Assembly (NCBI RefSeq): GCF_001528745.1
Contig: NZ_BCNS01000175.1
Location: 1-64,000 of the forward strand
Direction: 5' to 3'
DNA: 64,000 nt
Origin: Marinobacterium profundum
Lineage (GTDB): Bacteria > Pseudomonadota > Gammaproteobacteria > Pseudomonadales > Balneatricaceae
In this document: positions 37,480 to 47,106 of the stretch, piece after piece
Layout: each line of letters begins with the position of its first letter
Position numbering within the stretch: position 1 is the stretch's first letter
Position numbers and translations under genes: made by a program
The notes under the pieces: generated by a model
What the model saw: the letters and a program-made list of their open reading frames with translations, nothing else
Database searches by the model: none
Told to the model about the DNA's origin: nothing

Positions 37480-37673
37480 CAGCAGCGTCCTTCCTCCTGC
37501 ACTTCACACTTGACTCAGCGCAGTGTAGTACGCATCTTTGCCTCCGACTTGCAGCAACAAAAAATTCGCGAACATCTCCGCCCTGCACTATCTTTTTCTC
37601 ACCTGTGTATCAACATCACTGCTATGTCTGATGTGATCTGTTTCCAAGGCTCGCTATTTGTGAAAGGATTTTC
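37480..37673. promoter_or_regulatory. Divergent control region between the two XrtA operons
   Basis: These 194 bases separate the leftward asparagine-synthetase/ACP operon from the rightward FemAB/xrtA operon, so they should carry both promoters. On the minus strand a GG-N10-GC arrangement (37545-37532) has sigma-54 spacing, but the flanks CGGAGG and ATGCG fit the consensus poorly. No better promoter was recognised. Confidence 0.35.
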
Positions 37674-38696
37674 ATGGTTGTGATCAAGACACTGGACGTG
37701 ACGAGACAAGATTGTTGGGATCAGTTTGTGGAAACCTGCGAAGAAGCCACCTTTTTTCATCGGGCTGGCTGGAGATCCGTGATCGAGTCGACAACCGGCC
37801 ACACGCCTTACTACCTTTATGCTGAGCAAAATGGTCAGATTTGTGGCATTTTGCCGCTGGTTGAGGTTAAAAGCATGCTGTTTGGCCATTCACTAGTGTC
37901 TACCCCATTTTGCGTCTATGGGGGCGTGGCGTCGATTAGCGATGCGGCGACTACCAAGCTTATTGATCACGCCAAGACGCTGGCGGAAACACTGGGGGTC
38001 GACTACCTCGAACTCAGACACCGCCAGGCTAAAACCGCTGGTTGGCTCACCAGGCACAAACACGCCACCTTTCGTCGTCCTCTGAGTAACGATGAAGGCA
38101 ATCTGCAGGCGATGAAACGCAAACAGCGCGCGGTTATCCGACAGGCGATCAACAATGAACATACCGCAACCATAGAGACGGATCTTGATCAGTTTTACCA
38201 TGTCTACTCCACCAGCGTCAGAAACCTCGGGACACCGGTATTTTCACGGCGTTTTTTCCAGGCACTGCAGGCTGCTTTCAAGCACGACTGCGAAGTGGTC
38301 ACCATCCATCACCAGGGTAAGCCTGTCAGCAGCCTGATGAGCTTCTACTTTCGTGATGAGGTGCTACCGTACTATGGCGGCGGGATGCCGAATTCACGCA
38401 GTCTGAAAAGTATGGATTTCATGTACTGGGACCTGATGCAACGGGTCACTGCCAAGGGGTTTGCGACCTTCGACTTCGGGCGCAGCAAAACTGACAGCGG
38501 TCCCTATCACTACAAGCGACACTGGGGCTTCGAACCCGAACCGCTCTGCTATGAGTACCACTTGGTCAGAGCGACCCAGTTACCGGATAACAGCCCCAAC
38601 AATCCTAAATACCGCTACTTTATCAAGTTGTGGCAGCACCTGCCGTTGAAGCTGTCTCAGCAACTCGGCCCTTACCTGTCGAAAAATTTGGCATGA
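37674..38696 (+). CDS. FemAB-like PEP-CTERM system protein (TIGR03019 type)
   Basis: A 340-residue protein of the GNAT-like FemAB family: FFHRAGWRSVIESTTGHTPYYL at residues 24-45, the mid-segment MKRKQRAVIRQAI, and GKPVSSLMSFYFRDEVLPYYGG, FDFGRSKTDSGPYHYKRHWG near the C-terminus. It corresponds to TIGR03019, found with exosortase A. FemAB enzymes pass amino acids from aminoacyl-tRNA to peptidoglycan precursors; here the acceptor may be a glycan intermediate. GAAAGGA lies ahead of the ATG. The stop overlaps the xrtA start as ATGA. Confidence 0.9.
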   Translation: MVVIKTLDVTRQDCWDQFVETCEEATFFHRAGWRSVIESTTGHTPYYLYAEQNGQICGILPLVEVKSMLFGHSLVSTPFCVYGGVASISDAATTKLIDHAKTLAETLGVDYLELRHRQAKTAGWLTRHKHATFRRPLSNDEGNLQAMKRKQRAVIRQAINNEHTATIETDLDQFYHVYSTSVRNLGTPVFSRRFFQALQAAFKHDCEVVTIHHQGKPVSSLMSFYFRDEVLPYYGGGMPNSRSLKSMDFMYWDLMQRVTAKGFATFDFGRSKTDSGPYHYKRHWGFEPEPLCYEYHLVRATQLPDNSPNNPKYRYFIKLWQHLPLKLSQQLGPYLSKNLA

Positions 38697-40234
38697 CCAC
38701 GTTCGAACCCGCCATCGACCGCGACACGCTGGGCCTCAGGCGTCAACAACGCAAAGCACTGTTGACGCTGACACTGCTGCTGCTCGTTTACGCCGCAGTC
38801 TTCTGGCCCAGCCTGATGTCCATGGCCGCGATCTGGTGGCGCTCTGAGACCTTTGCCCACGGGATGCTGATCCCTCTGATCAGCCTCTGGTTGATCTTGC
38901 GCAAACGTTCCCAATTGACATCGCTCGACATGGGAGCGGATTGGGTAGCGCTAATTCCATTACTGGGATTATGTTTTGCCTGGTTGCTGGGACGGGCCGC
39001 CGATGCGCTGGCGATGGAACAGTTGGCCACCACTTTAGTTCTGATTGTACTGGTAGTCCTCGCCCTGGGTAGGCCACTCGCACGGGCGTTGGCATTCCCC
39101 CTGGCTTATCTGATTTTCGCGGTCCCCTTTGGCGATCAGTTAACGCCATACCTGCAGCAGATCACCGCAGATATTACGGTTCAGGCGCTGAGGCTCAGCG
39201 GCGTGCCGGTACATTTCAACGGTCTCCTTATCGAAATTCCCAGCGGCCGATTCGAGGTTGCTGAAGCCTGCAGCGGGCTGCGCTACCTAATCGCCTCTAT
39301 TGCCCTTGGGACCCTATATGCTCACCTCACTTATCGAAGCCTGCGCAGCCGTCTGATCTTTATCGCCGCATCCATATTGGTACCTATACTGGCCAACGGC
39401 ATACGCGCCTACCTCATCGTACTGATCGCCCACATCTCGGATATGAAATATGCCACTGGGGTCGATCATCTGATTTACGGTTGGCTGTTTTTCGGCCTAG
39501 TGGTGATGCTGATGTTCTGGGTCGGTAGCTGGTGGCGAGATCCAGCGCCAAAATTCAACCCCGCACAGAAAGCTATCGCCTTAAACTGTTTGACTGTGGA
39601 GAGGCCTCGCACACTGGCCTATGCGACTCCAGCAGCCGCGCTAGTACTTTTGCTACTAACCTTTAATTGGGGTCAGTTGATGAAGCACACTCCACAGCTT
39701 TCCGCATTGCCAATCCAGCAACTTTCCTTGCTTCCATGGATTCGACAACCCGCCGAAACAATGTACTGGCGCCCCAAATTTGTCGGTGCCGACCGTATTT
39801 TTCACGCAACTTATCGACTGGATCGCGACGCCGCTGTAGCACTTTATATCGCCGATTATCAATCCGAACATCAGGGCAAGGAACTGATTAACAGCCTGAA
39901 CCGCTGGTTTACCGTGAATGCCTGGACGCCGACAGGGCGCTCCAGTCGTACTGTCGCAGTCGGCTCCAGCCAAATCAAGGTCAATGTACTCGAGCTGCGG
40001 ACGCTAGATGGCAGCATGCGGCGAATCTGGTACTGGTATTACGCCTACAAACGGCCCGTCGCTAACCCCCTGATGGTGAAGCTGCTGCAAGCCCTGAATA
40101 AGCTTAGCGGGGCACATGAAGTGGCCAGTGCATACGCGCTGGCGGTGGATTATGAGGACAGTCCCACCGCCGATGCAGCCCTGACCCGATTTATCAAGGA
40201 CAGCTGGCCCGAGCTGACGGCAACCAGCCGCTGA
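38693..40234 (+). CDS. xrtA: Exosortase A with fused EpsI domain
   Basis: A 513-residue inner-membrane protein. Residues 20-290 hold about eight membrane segments and the transpeptidase-like triad of exosortases: Cys193 in EACSGLRYL, Arg238 in NGIRAY and His259 in GVDHLIYGW. The rest, after a membrane segment near residue 325, is a periplasmic EpsI-like (DUF3485) domain with YRLDRDAAVALYIADYQ and VLELRTLDGSMRRIWYWY, as usual for XrtA. It is predicted to recognise the PEP-CTERM tail, cut it, and attach or release the protein. I chose ATG 38693, overlapping the FemAB stop, because the longer frame to 38630 lies inside that gene. The substrate tail is visible at 63028. Confidence 0.95.
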   Translation: MTTFEPAIDRDTLGLRRQQRKALLTLTLLLLVYAAVFWPSLMSMAAIWWRSETFAHGMLIPLISLWLILRKRSQLTSLDMGADWVALIPLLGLCFAWLLGRAADALAMEQLATTLVLIVLVVLALGRPLARALAFPLAYLIFAVPFGDQLTPYLQQITADITVQALRLSGVPVHFNGLLIEIPSGRFEVAEACSGLRYLIASIALGTLYAHLTYRSLRSRLIFIAASILVPILANGIRAYLIVLIAHISDMKYATGVDHLIYGWLFFGLVVMLMFWVGSWWRDPAPKFNPAQKAIALNCLTVERPRTLAYATPAAALVLLLLTFNWGQLMKHTPQLSALPIQQLSLLPWIRQPAETMYWRPKFVGADRIFHATYRLDRDAAVALYIADYQSEHQGKELINSLNRWFTVNAWTPTGRSSRTVAVGSSQIKVNVLELRTLDGSMRRIWYWYYAYKRPVANPLMVKLLQALNKLSGAHEVASAYALAVDYEDSPTADAALTRFIKDSWPELTATSR

Positions 40235-40250
40235 ATTTTTTGGACAGACG

Positions 40251-41879
40251 ATGAGTACGCGCATGCACTACCTCCTGCACCATTTGATCGAAACCAGGGC
40301 CACGCAAAACGAAACACAACCGGCGTTGTCCCACAAGCAGGAGCAGACCTGTTACGGCGAACTCGCTACCCGAGTACAACGGCTTGCCGCGGGGTTGAGA
40401 GAGCTCGGCTTGCAGCGCCATGAACGAGTCGCCATCTACCTGCCCAAACAGCACGAAACCGTCATCAGCATATTCGCCGCCACGCAGGCGGGGGGGGCCT
40501 TCGTACCCATTAACCCAGTCCTGAAAGCACCACAGGTTCAGCATATACTCAGCGACTGCAATGCCCGCATCCTGATCACCAGCCACGCACGGCTGCAACA
40601 ACTGGCCCCAAATCTGGCACACCTGACTGATCTGAAGCAGGTGGTACTGGTAGACGACAACCCATCCTCAGCGAATGCACCCTACTCCGTTTACTCCTGG
40701 CATCAGCTCCAGGACACGCCGACCAGCCGCGCGTCACCGGGCTCAGCAACCGACGCTGATATGGCAGCCATCCTCTATACCTCTGGCAGCACAGGAAAAC
40801 CCAAAGGGGTAGTACTGTCTCACCGTAATCTGATCGTCGGTGCCCAGAGTGTTGCGGGCTATCTCGACAACTCACCGCAAGATCGTATCCTTGCAGTACT
40901 GCCTTTGAGCTTCGACGCGGGCCTCAGCCAAGTCACGACGGCATTCGAATCCGGTGCCTGCTGTTATCTGATGGACTATCTGCTGCCCAGCGATGTGCGA
41001 CGCCAGGTAACCCAACATCGCATAACCGGAATCACCGCGGTACCGCCGCTGTGGAACCAGATCGCCTCACTGGAATGGAGCCAAGATGCAGCAAGCTCAG
41101 TACGCTACTTTGCCAATACGGGCGGACATATGCCGCAACCCTTGCTGGCCAAACTGCGCACACTTTTCCCCAACGCCCAGCCATTCCTAATGTACGGCTT
41201 GACCGAAGCGTTCCGCTCCACCTATTTGCCTCCGGACCAGATCGACTTCAAACCAGGGTCTATAGGCAAAGCAATCCCCAACGCCGAGGTACTGGTATTG
41301 AGGGAGGATGGCACGCCCTGCCAACCCCATGAGCCCGGGGAACTGGTTCACCGCGGCCCTCTGGTGAGTCAAGGCTACTGGAACGACCCACAGAAAACTC
41401 GCGAGCGCTTCAGGCCCTTGCCCGGTCAAGCCGAGGGACTGGTGTTTAAGGAACTGGCGGTCTGGTCGGGGGATTCGGTCACCCAAGATGAAGAGGGGTA
41501 TCTCTATTTTATCGGTCGCAGGGATGAAATGATCAAAACCTCCGGCTACCGGGTCAGCCCCGACGAGATTGAGGAAATGGCCTACCAAAGTGGTCTTGTC
41601 CGCGAAGCCGCAGCTGTCGGCGTGCCCCATGCAACTCTGGGCCAGGCAATACTACTGATAGTGACGGTGCCCGCGACAACGGATTCCACGGAGTCAGACC
41701 TCGACGCCCTGCTGCAGCAATGCCGCGAACAGCTGCCAAATTTTATGGTGCCGCATAAATGTATCCTACAAGACGAACTGCCACGCAATCCCAACGGCAA
41801 GATAGACCGTCGATTACTCGCCCAACGGTACGCTGATTTATTCAATGATCATTCGGAGCCCACCCATGCCGACGGTTAA
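40251..41879 (+). CDS. AMP-forming acyl-CoA ligase, exosortase A-associated (TIGR03098 type)
   Basis: A 542-residue adenylate-forming enzyme. The P-loop is LYTSGSTGKPKGVV near residue 178, followed by FLMYGLTEAFRSTYL near 310 and the C-terminal lysine region NPNGKIDR near 520. It corresponds to TIGR03098, an acyl-CoA ligase family confined to exosortase A loci. It probably activates an acid and loads it on the carrier protein encoded at 35464 or on CoA; the acid is unknown. It starts 17 bases after xrtA and its last 14 bases overlap the decarboxylase gene, so the three genes form a coupled set. Confidence 0.92.
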   Translation: MSTRMHYLLHHLIETRATQNETQPALSHKQEQTCYGELATRVQRLAAGLRELGLQRHERVAIYLPKQHETVISIFAATQAGGAFVPINPVLKAPQVQHILSDCNARILITSHARLQQLAPNLAHLTDLKQVVLVDDNPSSANAPYSVYSWHQLQDTPTSRASPGSATDADMAAILYTSGSTGKPKGVVLSHRNLIVGAQSVAGYLDNSPQDRILAVLPLSFDAGLSQVTTAFESGACCYLMDYLLPSDVRRQVTQHRITGITAVPPLWNQIASLEWSQDAASSVRYFANTGGHMPQPLLAKLRTLFPNAQPFLMYGLTEAFRSTYLPPDQIDFKPGSIGKAIPNAEVLVLREDGTPCQPHEPGELVHRGPLVSQGYWNDPQKTRERFRPLPGQAEGLVFKELAVWSGDSVTQDEEGYLYFIGRRDEMIKTSGYRVSPDEIEEMAYQSGLVREAAAVGVPHATLGQAILLIVTVPATTDSTESDLDALLQQCREQLPNFMVPHKCILQDELPRNPNGKIDRRLLAQRYADLFNDHSEPTHADG

Positions 41880-43107
41880 CTCCCCGTTAGATCACAAGAC
41901 CCGATGGCTGGATATTCGCCACAATGAACTCTACATAGGCGGTCTGCCGCTATCCCGGCTAGCCGCTCAAATGCCCCAAACCCCCTTTTACGCGTATGAC
42001 CGCCAGCTGATAGCGCAACGTATCGCCGAACTGCGCAGGCGACTGCCGGTTGGCATCGAGCTACATTACGCCCTCAAGGCCAACCCAATGCCGGCATTGG
42101 TAGATTTCATCGCGCCCCTGGTGGATGGTTTCGACGTTGCATCACATCAGGAAATGCTGGTGGCGATCAATGGCGGTAAAGCACCCAGCGAGATCAGCTT
42201 TGCCGGCCCCGGCAAGACTCAGCGCGAAATCGAAGCCGCGGTCGCCGCCGGCATCGTCCTTAACGCCGAATCTTTCACTCAAATTGATCAGGCGGCGCGG
42301 GCCGGTGCCGAACTGGGGATCGCACCCCGAATTGCCGTCAGGCTAAACCCGGAGTTCGAACTAAAATCCTCTGGCATGCGCATGACAGGCGGGGCCAAAC
42401 CATTCGGGATTGATACTGAACAATTCCCAGAACTGCTCGAGAGTATGCGAGAACTTGGCCTGGAGCCGGAAGGGCTGCATCTCTATACCGGCTCCCAGAA
42501 TTTGAACCCGACAGCCATTTGCGAAGCACAAGAAGCCGCGATATGCCTTGCCTGTGAGTTTATTCAGCGGTTCGCGCTCAGGTTGCGCTTTATCAATATC
42601 GGGGGAGGATTCGGTATCCCATACTTTCCGGGAGAATCCCCCCTTGACCTTACCACTATCGCCGAACAACTGGTCCGACTACAAAGACAAACGCAGCAGG
42701 TCTCCCCTAAGACCACGCTAGTTCTGGAACTAGGGCGCTACCTGGTGGGTGAAGCTGGCATCTATGTGTGTAGAGTCCTTGAGCGTAAAACATCCCGAGG
42801 CACTGTCTACCTTATCACCGACGGAGGCCTGCATCACCACCTTGCCAACTCCGGCAACTTTGGCCAGGTGCTGCGCAAAAATTATCCTGTACTGATCGGC
42901 AACCGCGCTGAGGGGGAGGAAAAAGAACAGGTCACAATTGTCGGGCCACTCTGTACCCCGCTGGATATCCTTGCCGAAAAAGTGATGTTGCCAAAAGCGC
43001 AACCGGGCGATTGGGTGGTCGTCCGCCAGTCCGGCGCCTATGGTTTGAGCGCCAGTCCGCAACAATTTTTGAGTCACCCTCAGGCAACAGAAGTGCTGAT
43101 TGGGTAG
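41866..43107 (+). CDS. PLP-dependent decarboxylase, exosortase A-associated (TIGR03099 type)
   Basis: A 413-residue alanine-racemase-fold decarboxylase like diaminopimelate decarboxylase. Lys71 in HYALKANP binds PLP, the glycine loop GGGFGIPYF lies near 248, ELGRYLVGEAG near 287 binds the substrate side, and a C-terminal GPLCTPLD holds the expected cysteine. It corresponds to TIGR03099. It should decarboxylate an amino acid, perhaps one held by the acyl ligase or ACP. I start at ATG 41866 with GGAG seven bases upstream; an in-frame upstream start at 41845 lies deeper inside the ligase gene. Confidence 0.92.
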   Translation: MPTVNSPLDHKTRWLDIRHNELYIGGLPLSRLAAQMPQTPFYAYDRQLIAQRIAELRRRLPVGIELHYALKANPMPALVDFIAPLVDGFDVASHQEMLVAINGGKAPSEISFAGPGKTQREIEAAVAAGIVLNAESFTQIDQAARAGAELGIAPRIAVRLNPEFELKSSGMRMTGGAKPFGIDTEQFPELLESMRELGLEPEGLHLYTGSQNLNPTAICEAQEAAICLACEFIQRFALRLRFINIGGGFGIPYFPGESPLDLTTIAEQLVRLQRQTQQVSPKTTLVLELGRYLVGEAGIYVCRVLERKTSRGTVYLITDGGLHHHLANSGNFGQVLRKNYPVLIGNRAEGEEKEQVTIVGPLCTPLDILAEKVMLPKAQPGDWVVVRQSGAYGLSASPQQFLSHPQATEVLIG

Positions 43108-43419
43108 CGAGACCTTGGATATCGACATTGAGGCTATCACTCTCGGGGTCTGAGAATCGGCAATGGGACCCAGGGACACTGCACACAAGCGTCTATAATA
43201 GGAGCTGCAGGTCTTGAAAGCATGGTAAAAATTTCCTGAAAAAACGTACAAATCGTAAATTTGAAGGTAAGGCATTTCGCATCTAAAATTTCGTTAGTGT
43301 GATTTTCATTCACCGAACTTACGTCTCTGTGAGTTCGCTGCAGGAATATCGGAAAAAGAAAAATCTGACAGGAAGTCATCAACCCAAACAACCGCAGATA
43401 ACGACAGGGAGCTTGAGGC
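43108..43419 (+). promoter_or_regulatory. Leader region of the export operon, with TATAAT and a leader hairpin
   Basis: This 312-base gap precedes the initiating sugar transferase gene. It contains a perfect TATAAT (43194-43199), but no good -35 box stands 16-18 bases upstream. An inverted repeat CGAACTTAC (43314-43322) and GTGAGTTCG (43329-43337), with one G-T pair and a six-base loop, lies in the presumed leader. It could be an operator or an RNA hairpin. No sigma-54 promoter was found here. Confidence 0.4.
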
Positions 43420-44811
43420 ATGTCTGCACAACTGGCAGGTAAGATATCCGTTAAACACTCCTATGCTCTCTTGGCAATTAGCGAAGCGTTCGTGATGTTG
43501 TCCTGCTTGTTCCTGAGCATGCGAAACTCCATGCACAGTTTTCTTGATCATATGCTCTGCCTGAGCTGTATAACTTTTGTGATCATAGGCTTTCTCGGCA
43601 TGGCCGCCATGGGGCTGTACCACGCCCGGCAGCGAGGCACTCCCAGTGAACAGGTAGCGCGCATCTTCCTGAGCTTCACACTGGTCTCCGTCGCCGAGGG
43701 AATCTTCTTCTATACGATTCCAATGAGCGATATTCAGCCCCAGGGGCTCATACTGGCGCTCGTCCTGTCGTTCGTATTGATTTGCGTCTTGCGTTATGGA
43801 TTTACCAAGCTCCACACCACTGGCCTCTTCAAGCACCGTGCCTTGGTGCTGGGGGCTGGAGAGCGAGCCTGCATCATCCAGGACGGATTGCGCCGCGCTT
43901 CAGACCGAAAAGGCTTTAACCTGCTTGGATATGTGAAAATTGAAGGTGATGCCTGCTGCATTCGACAACAGGACCAATTAACCGTCGATCTCGAGCATCT
44001 ATTCAAGTTTGTCCAACACCATAAGATAGAAGAGGTGATCCTGGCTGCCGATCAGCATGAAGATTGCCTGCCTATGGGAGAGCTCCTTGCAAGCCGACTG
44101 GCCGGGATCCACGTGATAGACATCGCCAGTTTTATCGAGCGCGAGAGCGGAAAAATCCCGTTGAAACTGTTGCCTCCGAGCTGGATGGCGTGCGGCAGGG
44201 GCTACAGGATCAGCCGCAATGTCGTACGAATGGGGAAACGACTCTTCGATATTTTTATCAGCCTATTTTTGCTGATACTGGTCTGGCCAATCATGCTGAT
44301 CACTGCGTTGCTCATCAGACTCGAAGGCGGCTCCGGAGCCCCCATCCTTTATCAGCAAACCCGGGTTGGCTTCAGGGGCGAGCCATTTGAGATCTTCAAG
44401 TTCCGTAGCATGAAGGTCAACGCAGAAAACGATGGGGCGGTGTGGGCCAGAAAGGGCGATCAACGTGTGACTCCCGTGGGGGCATTCATTCGAAAGTACC
44501 GTATCGATGAGCTTCCCCAGTTATTTAATATCCTTCACGGTGAGATGAGTTTTATCGGCCCGCGCCCGGAACGTCCGGAGTTCGTCGATAAGCTCTCCCG
44601 CAACCTGCCCTACTACGATGCCAGGCACCAGGTCAAACCGGGACTGACCGGCTGGGCTCAGATCTGTTACTCCTACGGCAGCAACGAAGAAGAAGCCTTG
44701 GAAAAACTCCAGTACGATCTCTACTACGTCAAGAATTTCAGCTTCCTGTTGGACACCATCATCATGGTACAAACCGTTGAAGTAATCCTGTTTGGCAAAG
44801 GAGCCCGATGA
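43420..44811 (+). CDS. Undecaprenyl-phosphate sugar-1-phosphate transferase, XrtA system (TIGR03013 type)
   Basis: A 463-residue membrane enzyme. Four hydrophobic segments occupy residues 10-125, a cytoplasmic Rossmann-like domain follows (ALVLGAGERACIIQDGL), and the catalytic part begins at RLFDIFISLFLLILVWP. It contains FKFRSMKVNAEND, RKYRIDELPQLFNILHGEMS and GPRPERPEF, the core of polyisoprenyl-phosphate hexose-1-phosphate transferases. It starts repeat-unit synthesis by placing a sugar phosphate on undecaprenyl phosphate. It corresponds to TIGR03013 (EpsB-like). It is the first gene of the export group, with GGGAGC upstream. Confidence 0.93.
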   Translation: MSAQLAGKISVKHSYALLAISEAFVMLSCLFLSMRNSMHSFLDHMLCLSCITFVIIGFLGMAAMGLYHARQRGTPSEQVARIFLSFTLVSVAEGIFFYTIPMSDIQPQGLILALVLSFVLICVLRYGFTKLHTTGLFKHRALVLGAGERACIIQDGLRRASDRKGFNLLGYVKIEGDACCIRQQDQLTVDLEHLFKFVQHHKIEEVILAADQHEDCLPMGELLASRLAGIHVIDIASFIERESGKIPLKLLPPSWMACGRGYRISRNVVRMGKRLFDIFISLFLLILVWPIMLITALLIRLEGGSGAPILYQQTRVGFRGEPFEIFKFRSMKVNAENDGAVWARKGDQRVTPVGAFIRKYRIDELPQLFNILHGEMSFIGPRPERPEFVDKLSRNLPYYDARHQVKPGLTGWAQICYSYGSNEEEALEKLQYDLYYVKNFSFLLDTIIMVQTVEVILFGKGAR

Positions 44812-45002
44812 TCAAAGTTCCACACTTTAGCTGCAGATGCACCTGCATAAGCGCGGCGAAACCAGAATGAAACATAAACACCTAGAAAAACTGGAATGCG
44901 GCAGCGTTCCCCATTCACATTGTGCCCCCAGCCCAAAAAGCAAATCATGCAAACAGCGGTGGGCACCCCAGGGAATGCAGTCCAATACAGATGCAGGATG
45001 AC

Positions 45003-46091
45003 ATGACACAATCCCCCAGAGCAGCCATGCCAACACGTCCCCCAACGAAAGCGACTCGCTATGAGCAGGTGCAAGCCGAACTTAAAGCTACCCCAAAAGT
45101 ATGGTTGGTCACCGGCGTCGCCGGCTTCATTGGCTCAAACTTATTGGAAACGCTGCTCGAACTTGACCAATACGTTGTCGGCCTGGACAACTTTTCCACC
45201 GGCCATAAGCGCAACCTCGACGAAGTCCAGACCCTGGTTTCGCAAACACAATGGTCTCGCTTTCAATTCATCAAAGGCGACATCTGCAACCTTGAAGACT
45301 GTCACTGCGCCATGGTCTTCCCCAAGACGCTACAGAAAGTAAACTATGTGCTGCATCAGGCAGCTTTGGGGTCAGTTCCCCGCTCCATTGAGGATCCGAT
45401 CACGAGTAACGCGACTAACATTACCGGTTTCCTGAACATGCTGGTGGCAGCGCGCGATGCCAGGGTCACAAGCTTTACCTATGCGGCTTCGAGCTCCACC
45501 TATGGCGATCACCCGACCCTGCCCAAAGTGGAAGAGAACATTGGCAAGCCACTGTCTCCCTACGCGGTAACAAAGTACGTCAACGAGCTATACGCCCAGG
45601 TGTTTGCCAAATCCTATGGTTTCAGCACCATCGGTTTGCGCTACTTTAACGTCTTTGGCAAGCGTCAGGACCCGAACGGCGCCTATGCTGCGGTAATTCC
45701 AAAATGGACGGCAGCAATGATTCACAACGAGGATGTGTTTATCAACGGCGATGGCGAAACCAGCCGGGATTTCTGTTTTATAGAAAACACCGTGCAGCTG
45801 AATATCCTCGCCGCTACCGCACCAGCTGAGGCAAAGAACGAGGTCTACAACGTGGCACGGGGAGACAGAACCAACCTGAATACTCTGTTCGATGCCCTGC
45901 AAACCGCCCTGCTAGGCTGCGGCGTGACTTACACCAAGGCACCTGTTTACCGGGACTTTCGCGCAGGAGACGTACTCCACTCCCAGGCAGATATCAGCAA
46001 AGCACAAACCAAACTGGGCTACACCCCCATGCATCATATTTATGAGGGTATTGACCAAGCTATGCCATGGTATGTGCGAGCTCTGAGTTAA
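45003..46091 (+). CDS. wbpP: UDP-N-acetylglucosamine 4-epimerase, WbpP/TviC-like
   Basis: A short-chain dehydrogenase-fold epimerase of about 362 residues. [17 protein letters not shown] near residue 33 is the NAD-binding loop, [14 protein letters not shown] and SPYAVTKY supply the Ser and Tyr-x3-Lys active site, and [20 protein letters not shown] follows. The sequence is very close to Pseudomonas WbpP, which converts UDP-GlcNAc to UDP-GalNAc and the matching uronic acids. The start is uncertain: ATG 45003, 44991 or 45027 are all possible, since homologues begin near ATRYEQ. It stands 191 bases after the sugar transferase gene with no clear feature in the gap. Confidence 0.9.
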   Translation: MTQSPRAAMPTRPPTKATRYEQVQAELKATPKVWLVTGVAGFIGSNLLETLLELDQYVVGLDNFSTGHKRNLDEVQTLVSQTQWSRFQFIKGDICNLEDCHCAMVFPKTLQKVNYVLHQAALGSVPRSIEDPITSNATNITGFLNMLVAARDARVTSFTYAASSSTYGDHPTLPKVEENIGKPLSPYAVTKYVNELYAQVFAKSYGFSTIGLRYFNVFGKRQDPNGAYAAVIPKWTAAMIHNEDVFINGDGETSRDFCFIENTVQLNILAATAPAEAKNEVYNVARGDRTNLNTLFDALQTALLGCGVTYTKAPVYRDFRAGDVLHSQADISKAQTKLGYTPMHHIYEGIDQAMPWYVRALS

Positions 46092-46443
46092 TTTCATTCT
46101 TTCTTGGGTTGCGACCCCTCGCCTGGAGTAACGTAAAGTGAATTCCGGACACGCAACGGTGAGGCGACCACTCGCCAAGTGCCGTCATGACAATGTTGCC
46201 CGACAGTATGACGCAAAAAACCTGTATGCAGGCGATTACGCGCTAAATGCGGAGTGTGCTGTTTGAAAATGTGCCCGGAAAACGATTGGCCTATCAGGCT
46301 TTGCGATAAGACTAACAGAGCCGGTCTATTACACACATCAGGAGAGTCCACACTTGCAGCAACCCTTGGCGCAGACTATGTTTCATGGGTGATGGCTTAG
46401 AGTAGATTCCAGTTGTATACATGAGTATGGAGAGTAGAGAATT
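46092..46443 (+). other. Intergenic region upstream of the export lipoprotein, weak sigma-54-like site
   Basis: This 352-base gap separates the epimerase from the export genes and probably carries a promoter. The best candidate is TTGGCGC followed at sigma-54 spacing by ATGTTT (GG at 46368-46369, GT at 46380-46381), about 60 bases before the start codon. The -12 element has GT instead of the nearly invariant GC, so this is weak. I see no coding sequence. Confidence 0.3.
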
Positions 46444-47088
46444 ATGAAAGAAATGAGGCCCGTGAGGCTGGCTTGTACTGCGGTAATCATTTCGTTCGTC
46501 GTCCTGACCGGATGCACGACTCAACCCTACCCACCTTTAGCAACAGCTGTTGCAAAACACCCTCTTACTACAGACCCCGCCCAGTACAATTATCTGGTTG
46601 GCCCAGGGGACAGTCTGAATATTTTCGTCTGGGGCAGCCCGGAAGTATCTCAGACAGTCACAGTGCGTCCGGACGGCAAGATTACCTCGCCCCTTGTTGA
46701 AGATGTCCCGGTAAGTGGATTGACACCAACCCAGGTCGCGCGAAAACTCGAGGAGACCCTTGGCCTCTATATCAAGGAACCGATCGTTACCGTCATAGTT
46801 CAGGGTTTCATAGGTCCCTACTCCGAACAGGTCCGAATTATCGGCGAAGCAGATGAACCCCAGGCCCTGCCTTACAGGGAGGATATGACGCTATTGGATG
46901 TCATGATTGCAGTTGGCGGTCTCACTGAGTTTGCCAACGGCAACGGTGCCAGCGTGGTACGTATTGTGGACGGTAAGCAACAACAGTACAGCATCCGTAT
47001 AGACGACCTCGTTGAGGATGGTGATATCTCCGCCAACGTCCATATACTGCCCGGAGATATTATCATTATCCCGGAAGCGTGGTTCTAG
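46444..47088 (+). CDS. Wza-like polysaccharide export lipoprotein, PEP-CTERM associated
   Basis: A 214-residue outer-membrane export protein. The lipoprotein signal ends LTGC with Cys24 as the acylation site. The polysaccharide export (SLBB-containing) domain follows: YLVGPGDSLNIFVWGSPEVS, TVRPDGKITSPLVEDVPVSG and a soluble-ligand beta-grasp part around VRIIGEADEPQALPY. It matches the TIGR03027 export protein of XrtA loci. It would form the outer-membrane channel for the exopolysaccharide. GGAGAG precedes the ATG; the chain-length gene begins 18 bases downstream. Confidence 0.93.
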   Translation: MKEMRPVRLACTAVIISFVVLTGCTTQPYPPLATAVAKHPLTTDPAQYNYLVGPGDSLNIFVWGSPEVSQTVTVRPDGKITSPLVEDVPVSGLTPTQVARKLEETLGLYIKEPIVTVIVQGFIGPYSEQVRIIGEADEPQALPYREDMTLLDVMIAVGGLTEFANGNGASVVRIVDGKQQQYSIRIDDLVEDGDISANVHILPGDIIIIPEAWF

Positions 47089-47106
47089 GCGATCGGAGTA
47101 TTATCC

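Noticed and set aside
37640-37673. A sigma-54-like arrangement (AAGGC, then TTTGTG) before the FemAB gene
   Set aside because: It has GT in place of GC and is too close to the start codon.
44812-45002. Two tiny open frames between the sugar transferase and epimerase genes
   Set aside because: About 20 and 45 codons, Cys-, His- and Lys-rich by chance, with no ribosome site or similarity that I recognise.
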